The notes beneath the pieces were generated by a model. That model ran no database searches and was not told the DNA's origin. It worked only from the letters and a program-made list of their open reading frames with translations. Below are positions 1 through 6,210 of a stretch of 45,530 nucleotides of DNA, piece by piece; within the stretch, counting starts at the first letter, position 1; every line of letters starts with the position of its first letter. Made by a program: the position numbers and the translations under genes. The DNA is from Prevotella sp. GTDB taxonomy: Bacteria; Bacteroidota; Bacteroidia; Bacteroidales; Bacteroidaceae. The DNA is taken from contig JAFZAP010000103.1 of NCBI GenBank assembly GCA_017557185.1, positions 1 through 45,530 of the forward strand, written 5' to 3'.

Positions 1-1
1 A

Positions 2-1048
2 TTTCGAGACCATGATGAGATAGAGTACATGAAACTTGTCGACTGGCAACGCCAGATAAAGACTCGTGGCGCGAACAAGGAGAAACCCGAGCGCCCCGAC
101 GTGAGCTTCTGGTTTCCGCCATCAGACCTGACTAACCCGGCATTCATTCAGAACGCGATGGCCTTGGAGAAGCATGGCGGTCGCACGCAGTATCTGAACC
201 TGCCTGAGGTGGAGATGGCTGATAAGATGTGTGGAGGACACCGACAGGTGAGCCAGACCGTCCGCAACATCTATGACTGCCAAAGGGCAGGCGCTCTAAG
301 GGCCACGGCTGATGGCGTGACCGGCAATCCCATCCTGCGGGTGAACATCACGTTCAGCTCCACCCCTGACGCAGCACGCTCGTTCTACAAGAAGGACATG
401 ACCAACGGCTTCTTCGGTCGCATCCCCTTTGCCTACAAGGCACGTGGTGAGCGAAAAGGCCGCATTCCACGACAAGGTTCGTACAACGAAGAGTTCCTGA
501 AAAAACTCGACAAATACATCCTGCGTTTGGACAACTGCAAGGGACGATTCGTGGTGAAGCCGTTGAACAAGATTGCCGACCAGTTGGCAGAGGAGATGGC
601 CAGTATTGCCGACCTTGCCGACGACGATGTGCTCTTTGAACTCAGCCATCGCAGCATTTTCGCAGCATGGAAGAAGGGTGCTACGCTTTGGATTCTGAAC
701 GACCAGACATGGTCGCGCAGCATTGGCGAATTTATGATTTGGTTTTGCTATTACGACCTTTGGTCGAAGGTCAAAGTGTTTGGCGACATGTTCAAGGGCG
801 GGGAAGCCCAGCAGGAAGAGACGCAGAAGCGCGGTCCGAAGAACTTTCTGCAGGAGCTGCCTGATTCCTTCTCAGAACAGCAGCTTGAAGCTCTGCGCGT
901 CAGCATGGGCAAGGCGAAGGAAGGAACGCGCCACCAGATTTCTGTATGGACAAATCGCGGCCTGATAGAACTATCTGAACAAGGTCTTTACTCTAAGACT
1001 GACAAATACCTGAAAGCGAGTCCAAAGATTAAAGTTCAGAGCGAATAG
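2..1048 (+). CDS. DUF3987/VirE-type helicase-primase-like protein, 3' part (5' end outside window)
   Basis: The frame is open to the left window edge, so this is the C-terminal ~348 residues of a longer protein; the ATG at 29 is internal. The order of segments parallels the C-terminal half of the complete VirE/DUF3987 protein at 39596-41953: a 'GFFGRIPFAY' segment matches its 'NGLSSRVLP' segment, followed by a charged helical stretch, a helical block with conserved Trp/Arg and a C-terminal winged-helix-like end (HQISVWTNRGLIELSEQGLY). Family members are P-loop proteins linked to replication or mobility; the Walker motifs would lie upstream. The stop is 2 bp before the next start (1051), so it is co-translated with the CHC2 primase, a common pairing in Bacteroidales cassettes. 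Its substrate and exact role are unknown. The assignment rests on architecture and is moderately sure. Confidence 0.6.
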   Translation, partial: FRDHDEIEYMKLVDWQRQIKTRGANKEKPERPDVSFWFPPSDLTNPAFIQNAMALEKHGGRTQYLNLPEVEMADKMCGGHRQVSQTVRNIYDCQRAGALRATADGVTGNPILRVNITFSSTPDAARSFYKKDMTNGFFGRIPFAYKARGERKGRIPRQGSYNEEFLKKLDKYILRLDNCKGRFVVKPLNKIADQLAEEMASIADLADDDVLFELSHRSIFAAWKKGATLWILNDQTWSRSIGEFMIWFCYYDLWSKVKVFGDMFKGGEAQQEETQKRGPKNFLQELPDSFSEQQLEALRVSMGKAKEGTRHQISVWTNRGLIELSEQGLYSKTDKYLKASPKIKVQSE

Positions 1049-1050
1049 TT

Positions 1051-2013
1051 ATGGAAAAGTATGAGATTCAGAAGCTCCGCGACCTTCCCATTGAGGGGGT
1101 CGCAGAGCGACTTGGATTGCAGGTGGTCAGGCATAAGGCGCTCTGCCCGTTCCACGACGACCACCATGCTTCGCTGTCGTTCAGCATCCGCCGCAACACC
1201 TACCGCTGCTTCGCCTGCGGAGCCCATGGGGGCACGATAGATCTGGCGATGCGGGTCCTCGGCAAGGATTTTATGGAGGCATGCCGATGGCTAAGCCTCA
1301 CCCCCGACCCCTCTCCCATAGAGAGGGGAAGCCTCACCCCCAACCCCTCTCCCGTAGAGAGGGGAACATCTTTCGATGCAAAGCGCTATGAGCGATTCTT
1401 CGCGCGTCCTTGGCTCTCTCCAGAAGCCCGAAAGTTCCTCTTCGAGGAGCGCAAGTTAGACCCGAGGGTGGTGCGCTGGTGCCGCCTGACATCGTGGAAG
1501 GACCGACGGGAAGTGCCGTGGTTGCAGATTCCCTACTACGACCGCGAGGGCAAGTTGATAGGCGTTCAGAACCGAAACCTCGTGAAGGGCGGCTTGCCCC
1601 GCTTCCGCTTCCCACAAGGCTCGGAGTGCAGCATCTACAACCTGCCCGTGTTGAATCTGCTGCGTCCCGGCGAGGCGCTCTTCATCACCGAGGGCTGCTC
1701 CGACTGCTGGGCGATGCTCTCCGCAGGCCACAAGGCCTTCGCCATCCCCTCCGCCACCCTGCTGAAACGCAAGGATATAGAGCTACTAAAAAGCCTCACC
1801 CCCGGCCCCTCCCCCGTAGGGAGGGGAGAAATAAAAGCCTCCCCTATGGGGGGAGGTCGGGAGGGGGCTCTCTCCTTCCACATGTTCCCCGACCGCGACG
1901 AGCCCGGCGAGCGTCTCTTCCTTCAGTTGCAGCAGGTGTTGCCAAATCTGCAACACCACCAGCTGCCACCCGGCTGCAAGGACTTCAGCGAGTACTATTT
2001 GCAGACAAAATAA
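1051..2013 (+). CDS. CHC2 zinc-finger / Toprim DNA primase-like protein
   Basis: A 320-aa DnaG-like primase of the short type found in mobile or accessory cassettes. The N-terminal CHC2 zinc finger is visible as C32-P-F-H35 and C53-F-A-C56. The Toprim core shows the acidic 'FITEG' motif near residue 211, the 'PDRDEPG' DxD motif near 281 and a final 'CKDFSEYY'. The DnaG helicase-binding C-terminal domain is absent. It starts 2 bp after the DUF3987 gene, so the two probably act together in priming or replication of an element. Oddities are two in-frame REP-like insertions: SLTPDPSPIERG and SLTPNPSPVERG in tandem after the zinc finger (residues ~82-105), and a second ~27-aa insert (residues ~248-274) just before the DxD motif. 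The catalytic motifs are intact, so the gene may still be functional. Confidence 0.85.
   Translation: MEKYEIQKLRDLPIEGVAERLGLQVVRHKALCPFHDDHHASLSFSIRRNTYRCFACGAHGGTIDLAMRVLGKDFMEACRWLSLTPDPSPIERGSLTPNPSPVERGTSFDAKRYERFFARPWLSPEARKFLFEERKLDPRVVRWCRLTSWKDRREVPWLQIPYYDREGKLIGVQNRNLVKGGLPRFRFPQGSECSIYNLPVLNLLRPGEALFITEGCSDCWAMLSAGHKAFAIPSATLLKRKDIELLKSLTPGPSPVGRGEIKASPMGGGREGALSFHMFPDRDEPGERLFLQLQQVLPNLQHHQLPPGCKDFSEYYLQTK
1295..1366 (+). repeat. Tandem 36-bp REP-like palindromic repeat inside the primase gene
   Basis: Two adjacent 36-bp copies (1295-1330, 1331-1366) differ at a few positions. Each carries the hairpin CCCCTCTC-N5-GAGAGGGG after a GCCTCACCCCC lead. Because 36 bp is exactly 12 codons, the frame is kept. 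Related copies lie at 1793-1872, 2053-2130, 2731-2767, 3159-3179 and 37931-37964. Confidence 0.85.
1793..1872 (+). repeat. Inverted pair of REP-like elements inside the primase gene
   Basis: A copy of the GCCTCACCCCC...CCCCTCCCCCGTAGGGAGGGG element is followed, after a short AT-rich spacer, by a second palindromic stretch (CCTCCCCTATGGGGGGAGG). It is translated in frame as a Gly/Pro/Arg-rich insert between two Toprim motifs. Confidence 0.75.
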
Positions 2014-2052
2014 AAAACGCGCCCTCATTGCTGGGGGCACGTCTTCTGAGGG

Positions 2053-2130
2053 AGCCTACCCCGACCCTCCCGAAAGGGAGGGAGAATGGGGTGTTCCCCT
2101 CCCTACTGGGGAGGGGTTACGGGGTGGGGC
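2053..2130 (+). repeat. REP-like palindromes at the primase/HU convergent junction
   Basis: Two hairpins, CCCTCCCGAAAGGGAGGG and CCCCTCCCTACTGGGGAGGGG, lie in the 3' ends of the convergent genes. The last codons and the stop of the HU-like gene (2117-2119) are inside the repeat. The hairpins could also act as a bidirectional terminator. Confidence 0.7.
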
Positions 2131-2563
2131 TTTCCTTCTCGACTGCATTCTCAGGAGTCTCCTCCACCTGCAGATCATCGAGGAACACACGTCTGCGCTG
2201 ACCACCGCTGGCACTGGACCAGTGGGTCTCGGGCTGGAAGTTCACACGCGAACCCACCACATGCTTCGAGGCTGAGAAGTCCTTCGCGGTGTCGGCAGGC
2301 TTGGTGGCCAGACCGATCTTGAACGATCCGAAGCCATCGAGCTTCACACGGTAGGACTCCTGAAGCCAGAGCTTCATGACGTTCACCAGCTCGTCGAGCA
2401 CAGCGATGACATCCGACTTCTTCACCGACACGTTGTCCTGAATCATCTGGGCAAGGTCCTTGGTGCACTTCGGAGTCTTCGGGTAGATGGCACGGGCGTA
2501 CCACTTGCCACGAGTCGTCGACTCAGCGCGGTTGTCCTGGTAAAGACGATACTTGATTGCCAT
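2117..2563 (-). CDS. HU-like DNA-binding protein (HU-HIG family)
   Basis: A 148-aa nucleoid-type protein of the Bacteroidota HU-related class. It opens with 'MAIKYRLYQDNRAES...GKWYAR' and has the typical helical dimerisation region (KCTKDLAQMIQDNVSVKKSDVIAVLDELVNV, quoted here in part) followed by the beta-arm segment containing 'VKLDGFGSFKIGL', the signature Gly-Phe-Gly-Ser-Phe of HU/IHF proteins. The C-terminal ~35 residues are a charged extension of this family; its last residues are encoded by a REP-like repeat. HU proteins bend and compact DNA. HU-like genes of this type commonly accompany VirE/DUF3987 and primase cassettes, as here. Transcription probably starts at the promoter at 2803-2833, giving a leader of ~230 nt that holds repeats. 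Confidence 0.85.
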   Translation of the reverse strand: MAIKYRLYQDNRAESTTRGKWYARAIYPKTPKCTKDLAQMIQDNVSVKKSDVIAVLDELVNVMKLWLQESYRVKLDGFGSFKIGLATKPADTAKDFSASKHVVGSRVNFQPETHWSSASGGQRRRVFLDDLQVEETPENAVEKESPTP

Positions 2564-2730
2564 AATGTATTCTTGCCCCCCTCTAATCCCCCCAAAAGGG
2601 TGGAAGCCGTAACAGGGGCTTGGGCTGTGGTTAATAAAGTTTTAGCCCCTTCTCGTTGGGAAGCCAAGTCCTGGGGCGAGGATCATGACTTGCATATCAT
2701 GTGGCCTTTCTCTTCTCCCTTCCCTTATTA

Positions 2731-2767
2731 TTCCCCTCGCCCTTTGGAGAGGGGTTAGGGGTGAGGC
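2731..2767 (-). repeat. REP-like element, minus orientation
   Basis: Read on the minus strand it is GCCTCACCCCTAACCCCTC... with an imperfect CCCCTC/GAGGGG palindrome, the same ~36-bp family as at 1295. It lies in the leader of the HU-like gene. The rest of 2564-2802 holds a degenerate C/G-rich copy near 2575-2605 and no gene I can support. Confidence 0.65.
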
Positions 2768-2802
2768 CGGGCAGGGGGTAGGCTTCATCATCTTTGCTAC
2801 TG

Positions 2803-2833
2803 CAAATTTACAAAATAATTTCCAGATATCCAA
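2803..2833 (-). promoter_or_regulatory. Promoter of the HU-like gene
   Basis: On the minus strand a TTG (2833-2831) is separated by 20 bp from TAAATTTG (2810-2803), an exact match to the Bacteroidota -33/-7 form TTG-N19/20-TAnnTTTG. It points to the HU-like gene starting at 2563. Confidence 0.65.
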
Positions 2834-2950
2834 ATATTGTGCAAGGAGAATACAATAAAAAAAGTTAATTATTTATTGTTGAGCCGCATCCAATATTCAG
2901 CTGTAAGCTAAATATTTACGCTATTATTTTTAAAGAAAAACTTTAATATT

Positions 2951-3149
2951 TTCAGAGCATTGTTCCTGTCCCTACGGAGCGCTGCTTTAGACCAAAGAGA
3001 GCACTATTCTCAACCCTACGGAGCGCTGCTTTAGACAAAAGAGAGCACTGTTCCCTACCCTACGGAGCACTGCTCCCGACCATAGAGAGCACTGCTCTAT
3101 ATACCTACGGAGTACTGCTCCCGAGGATACAGAGCAATGCTCCTGAGGA
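2951..3149 (-). repeat. 22-bp palindromic tandem array A (9 units)
   Basis: Nine head-to-tail units, eight of 22 bp and one of 23 bp, each carry a GAGC-N3-GCTC-like core (for example CGGAGCACTGCTCCCG). Units at 2973 and 3017 are nearly identical and alternate with another nearly identical pair (2995, 3039), showing a 44-bp duplication. The array lies 54 bp beyond the gldE stop, between gldE and the HU promoter. Relatives are at 9187, 19446 and 29703. Confidence 0.85.
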
Positions 3150-3158
3150 TACAAAACA

Positions 3159-3179
3159 CCCCTCCTTTTGGGGGAGGGG
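3159..3179 (-). terminator. REP-like hairpin, possible gldE terminator
   Basis: The hairpin CCCCTCC/GGAGGGG lies 24 bp after the gldE stop and is followed on the minus strand by TGTTTTG. It is a short copy of the REP-like family. The U-run is weak, so a terminator role is only possible. Confidence 0.4.
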
Positions 3180-3203
3180 CTATGGGGGATGCTGAGGATG
3201 ATT

Positions 3204-4538
3204 TTATTTGCCTGTCGTGTCCTTCGGCTTCTCGTGGATAACGACCTTGATGCGGCTGATGCGGCGTTCCTCGATGGCCATCACCTCGAAAGTGTAGTTG
3301 GCATAGTCGATCATCTCGTGGATGCTGGGGAAGTCGCCTTTCAGCTCGAGCAGCAGGCCTGCGAGCGAATCGGCATCGCCTTCGACTTCGGCAAATTCAT
3401 CGTCGGGAACATTGATGATCTTGCAGAAATCGCTCAGAAGGGTCTTTCCTTCAAAGAGATAGGTGTTGTAGTTCAACTTGGAATAAGTCTTCTCCTCCTC
3501 GTCGAACTCGTCGTTGATCTCGCCTACGATTTCCTCAAGGATGTCCTCGAGCGTGACCAAGCCGCTGGTGCCGCCAAACTCGTCGACGACAATAGCAATG
3601 TGCACCTTGCTCTCCTGGAACTCGCGCAGCAGGTCGTCGATCTTCTTCGTCTCGGGAACAAAATAAGGAGGCCGGATGAGCGTCTGCCAACGGAAATTGG
3701 AAGGCTTCGTCAGGTGTGGCAGCAAGTCCTTGATATAGAGCACGCCGCGAATGTTGTCGGTGTTGTCCTGATAGACGGGAATGCGGCTGTAGTTGTTCTC
3801 GACAACACATTGCAGCACATCGGCAAACGAGCTCTTGATGTCGAGGTCGACGATATCCTGACGGCTGGTCATCACCTCCTTGGCCGTTTCGTCGCCGAAG
3901 CGGATGATTCCCTTCAGCATCTGCTGTTCCTCGCGGATTTCGTCCTTGTCGGTCAGCTCAAGTGCCTGCTCCAAGTCGTCGACACTCAGGACGTGATTCT
4001 CGTGCTGCACCACTTTCTCGGCCAGCGCCCCACTATGCATGAGCAACGTCTCGAGCGGCCAGAACAAACGGCGCATCACCAAGATGAATCCTACGCAGCG
4101 ACGGCAATACTTCAGCGGATTCTGCCGGCTGTAGATCTTCGGCATGATTTCACCGAAGAGCAGGAGCAGGAACGTAAGGAGGATTGTGATGCAAAGGAAC
4201 TCGAGCCACGCAGCCTTGAAGTGCACCAGCGAGGCGAAGACAAAGTTGCAGAGCATGATGATGGTGACGTTCACGAAGTTGTTGGCTATCAAGATGGTAG
4301 CCAAAGTTCGTTCACTATCTTCTCGAAGCTCCTTCACATGCTGGTCGGTGGTTGTCTTTCCGTCTTCGATCTCAGCCAAATCGGTTGGGGTAAGGCTGAA
4401 GAATGCTATCTCCGAACCGCTTGCGAAACCGGAGACAAATAACAACAAAGCAGCCAATACGGCTGCTATGATCACCCCGATGGTAACCGGTTGAAATACG
4501 ACTAAGTCATTGATATTTTGTAAGCTCGAAAAGTCCAA
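3204..4538 (-). CDS. gldE: GldE-type CNNM/CorC transmembrane protein with CBS pair
   Basis: A 444-aa inner-membrane protein. An N-terminal DUF21/CNNM domain (residues ~15-190) has several hydrophobic helices, among them 'GSEIAFFSL' and 'FGEIMPKIYSR'. It is followed by a CBS pair (from ~'VMTSRQDIVDLD' to 'VVDEFGGTSGLVTLEDILEEIVGEI') and a C-terminal CorC_HlyC domain. The family includes Mg/Co transport-associated proteins. In Bacteroidota the member next to ssb is GldE, named for gliding but kept in non-gliding Bacteroidales, so its role here may be ion handling or envelope function. The only start codon that fits is TTG at 4538, 25 bp after the ssb stop; a TAA lies just upstream in frame. It is probably co-transcribed with ssb. 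Confidence 0.9.
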   Translation of the reverse strand: MDFSSLQNINDLVVFQPVTIGVIIAAVLAALLLFVSGFASGSEIAFFSLTPTDLAEIEDGKTTTDQHVKELREDSERTLATILIANNFVNVTIIMLCNFVFASLVHFKAAWLEFLCITILLTFLLLLFGEIMPKIYSRQNPLKYCRRCVGFILVMRRLFWPLETLLMHSGALAEKVVQHENHVLSVDDLEQALELTDKDEIREEQQMLKGIIRFGDETAKEVMTSRQDIVDLDIKSSFADVLQCVVENNYSRIPVYQDNTDNIRGVLYIKDLLPHLTKPSNFRWQTLIRPPYFVPETKKIDDLLREFQESKVHIAIVVDEFGGTSGLVTLEDILEEIVGEINDEFDEEEKTYSKLNYNTYLFEGKTLLSDFCKIINVPDDEFAEVEGDADSLAGLLLELKGDFPSIHEMIDYANYTFEVMAIEERRISRIKVVIHEKPKDTTGK

Positions 4539-4563
4539 GGCTGCGTAGTTTTATGAGAATGAG

Positions 4564-4971
4564 TTAAAACGGAAGGGTTCCACCTTGGTTCGGCTGCTGG
4601 TCGCTGATGGGTTCCGACGGAGAAGCCTCGCTGGCGTTAGCAGGCTTGGCAGAGAGCAGTTCCATGTTTTCAACGACAATCTCTGTGACATACTTGCGCT
4701 GACCACGCTGGTCGTCGTAGGCACGATAGCGGAGACGCCCATCGACATACAGCTTGTCGCCCTTATGCACATAACGCTCAACGACCTTGGCCATACCGCG
4801 ATAGAACACCACATTGTGCCAGTCGGTGCGGTCGGGCACCTGCGTGCCGTTCTGCAACGTGTAGCCGCGCTCCGTCGTAGCCAGACGAATCTGCGCTACG
4901 GCCTGGTCGGCTTCATAGTATCTCACTTCGGGTTCCTGGCCAACATTGCCAATGAGCATTACCTTATTCAT
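4564..4971 (-). CDS. ssb: Single-stranded DNA-binding protein
   Basis: A 135-aa SSB with the standard N-terminal OB-fold: 'MNKVMLIGNVGQEPEVRY' opening, 'WHNVVFYRGMAKVVERYVHKGDKLYVDGRLR' (quoted in part) and 'VTEIVVENMELL'. The C-terminal tail is short and low-complexity and ends in 'GGTLPF', a variant of the usual acidic D-D-I-P-F tip that recruits partners; here the acidic residues next to the tip are missing. It binds ssDNA as a tetramer in replication, repair and recombination. The gene is upstream of gldE in the conserved Bacteroidota order. No clear TAnnTTTG promoter precedes it, so it may be read from the upstream gene at 5054-5608. Confidence 0.95.
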   Translation of the reverse strand: MNKVMLIGNVGQEPEVRYYEADQAVAQIRLATTERGYTLQNGTQVPDRTDWHNVVFYRGMAKVVERYVHKGDKLYVDGRLRYRAYDDQRGQRKYVTEIVVENMELLSAKPANASEASPSEPISDQQPNQGGTLPF

Positions 4972-4989
4972 ATGTCACTCTATTCTCTA

Positions 4990-5056
4990 TTAAGCCCTTT
5001 TAAACTCTATAAGCCCTTTAAGCCCTTTATTCCTTTTAAGCCCTTTAAGCCCTTTA
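4990..5056 (-). repeat. 9-bp tandem repeat (TAAAGGGCT)n in the intergenic gap
   Basis: Read on the minus strand, units of TAAAGGGCT (with variants TAAAAGGAA, TATAGAGTT) repeat about seven times with a 9-10 bp period. The first TAA of the array is the stop codon of the upstream hypothetical gene. The repeat fills almost the whole gap to ssb. Confidence 0.8.
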
Positions 5057-5608
5057 CTTCCACATTCCAAGATACTTGAAGCGGAAATTCTTTCCCTTGG
5101 CCGACGGGAATTGCGAACGATGGTCGACGCGCTCACGCAGGTGTTCCACGATGCGGTTGTAGCAATCCTGACCGGAGTTGGCCTTGCAGCGTGCAACAAA
5201 ATGGGTGTCGCGATACTCGTGCTTGCCTGTTGAAGGAATCAGCACGACGCGCTTGAAGTCGAGAACTCCCTCGTACCATCCTTCGCGGAACTCGGCCAGG
5301 CGCACACCGGCACCTGCTGCGGGATCACGACGGTCGGCAGCTGCTGCGTTGGCAGGGCTGGGACGCAGGGCTTTCTTCTGCTTGAAGTCGAGCATCGTGG
5401 CTGCTGTGGTCTTGATGAGGATGAAATAAACGCGGGGACGTACTTTATATCGCTTGGGATACACTATGTCGCTGGCAACGTAGTCGCGGATATCGGCTTC
5501 CAAGTCGGCATTCATTCCGATTTCGGGAATGGAACTAAGGAAATCAATAGCTTCGTCAACACTGGTCACCAATGTCTCGTTATCGAAATATCTTAAGTAT
5601 AAATTCAT
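5054..5608 (-). CDS. Conserved hypothetical protein
   Basis: A 184-aa soluble protein I cannot assign to a named function. The frame is open further upstream, but that part runs through a tRNA-Gly gene, so I place the start at the ATG at 5608 (MNLYLRYFDNETLV). It has an acidic helical N-terminus, a central 'YPKRYKVRPRVYFILIKTT' strand-rich segment, an Ala/Pro-rich linker (~residues 83-105, DFKQKKALRPSPANAAAA in part), then 'GWYEGVLDFKRVVLIPSTG' and a basic C-terminus ending 'KNFRFKYLGMWK'. No signal peptide or membrane segment is visible. It follows the tRNA operon at 32 bp and precedes ssb, so it may be transcribed from the tRNA promoter. I am sure it is a gene but not of its role. Confidence 0.75.
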   Translation of the reverse strand: MNLYLRYFDNETLVTSVDEAIDFLSSIPEIGMNADLEADIRDYVASDIVYPKRYKVRPRVYFILIKTTAATMLDFKQKKALRPSPANAAAADRRDPAAGAGVRLAEFREGWYEGVLDFKRVVLIPSTGKHEYRDTHFVARCKANSGQDCYNRIVEHLRERVDHRSQFPSAKGKNFRFKYLGMWK

Positions 5609-5639
5609 TGATAAAAAATGTTTCTCTGATAAAAAAAAG

Positions 5640-5712
5640 AGCGGAAAACGGGACTCGGACCCGCGACCCCAACCTTGGCAAGGTTGTGCTCTACCAACTG
5701 AGCTATTTCCGC
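5640..5712 (-). tRNA. tRNA-Gly (GCC), copy 2
   Basis: A 73-nt cloverleaf with acceptor GCGGAAA/TTTCCGC, D-loop AGCTCAGTTGGTAGAGC, anticodon loop CTTGCCAAG (GCC) and T-arm GGGTCCGAGTCCC, with U73 as usual for tRNA-Gly. CCA is not encoded. Identical to the copy at 5990-6062. Confidence 0.97.
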
Positions 5713-5742
5713 GATAGATGAAAAACTCTAAACATTTACAAG

Positions 5743-5826
5743 TGAAGAGGAGGAGACTCGAACTCCCACGTCGCAATTGACACTACCCCCTCAAAGTAGC
5801 GCGTCTACCAATTCCGCCACCTCTCC
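5743..5826 (-). tRNA. tRNA-Leu (GAG)
   Basis: A class II tRNA of 84 nt with a long variable arm. Acceptor GGAGAGG/CCTCTTC, anticodon loop TTGAGGG (GAG) and T-arm GGAGTTCGAGTCTCC are visible. CCA is not encoded. Confidence 0.96.
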
Positions 5827-5855
5827 AACAAGTAAACATTCTGAAACTGAATGTG

Positions 5856-5937
5856 TGCCCAGAACAGGACTCGAACCTGCACGCCTCGCGGCACACGCAC
5901 CTGAAACGTGCGCGTCTACCAATTCCGCCACCTGGGC
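5856..5937 (-). tRNA. tRNA-Leu (CAG)
   Basis: A class II tRNA of 82 nt. Acceptor GCCCAGG/TTCTGGGC region, anticodon loop TTCAGGT (CAG), long variable arm and T-arm CAGGTTCGAGTCCTG are visible. It lies between tRNA-Gly and tRNA-Leu(GAG) in one operon. Confidence 0.96.
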
Positions 5938-5989
5938 AAATAGCCACCGACTAACGAATAATGTAGTCGCGTGTTGTTTCAGAATGTTG

Positions 5990-6062
5990 AGCGGAAAACG
6001 GGACTCGGACCCGCGACCCCAACCTTGGCAAGGTTGTGCTCTACCAACTGAGCTATTTCCGC
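5990..6062 (-). tRNA. tRNA-Gly (GCC), copy 1
   Basis: Identical in sequence to the copy at 5640-5712 (anticodon GCC, U73). It is the first gene of the four-tRNA operon, 65 bp downstream of the promoter at 6128-6157. Confidence 0.97.
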
Positions 6063-6127
6063 TTTTTTCCTTCGAAAGAGTCAGGTAATCCCTATGCTTT
6101 CGAAGTGCATTTCTCTAAATGCGGTTG

Positions 6128-6157
6128 CAAAGGTAATGCTTTTTTCTGATTCCACAA
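6128..6157 (-). promoter_or_regulatory. Promoter of the tRNA operon
   Basis: On the minus strand TTTG (TTG at 6157-6155), 19 bp spacer, then TACCTTTG (6135-6128). This fits the Bacteroidota consensus and points to the tRNA cluster. Confidence 0.7.
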
Positions 6158-6210
6158 ACTTTTTCGTAGTTTTTTTTCAAAAAAAGTTTGTTTTTCCCCG
6201 AAATACCTGC

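Noticed and set aside
1410-2201. Plus-strand frame of 263 codons over the primase
   Set aside because: Arg/Pro-rich alternate frame of the primase; no domain, and the primase frame has intact motifs.
3168-4442. Long plus-strand open frame (424 codons) across gldE
   Set aside because: It is the antisense of a clear gldE gene; its protein is a low-complexity Val/Leu/Asp/His-rich shadow typical of such frames.
5609-5776. N-terminal extension of the hypothetical gene at 5054
   Set aside because: The extension would be encoded by the tRNA-Gly gene at 5640-5712; the ATG at 5608 is a natural start.
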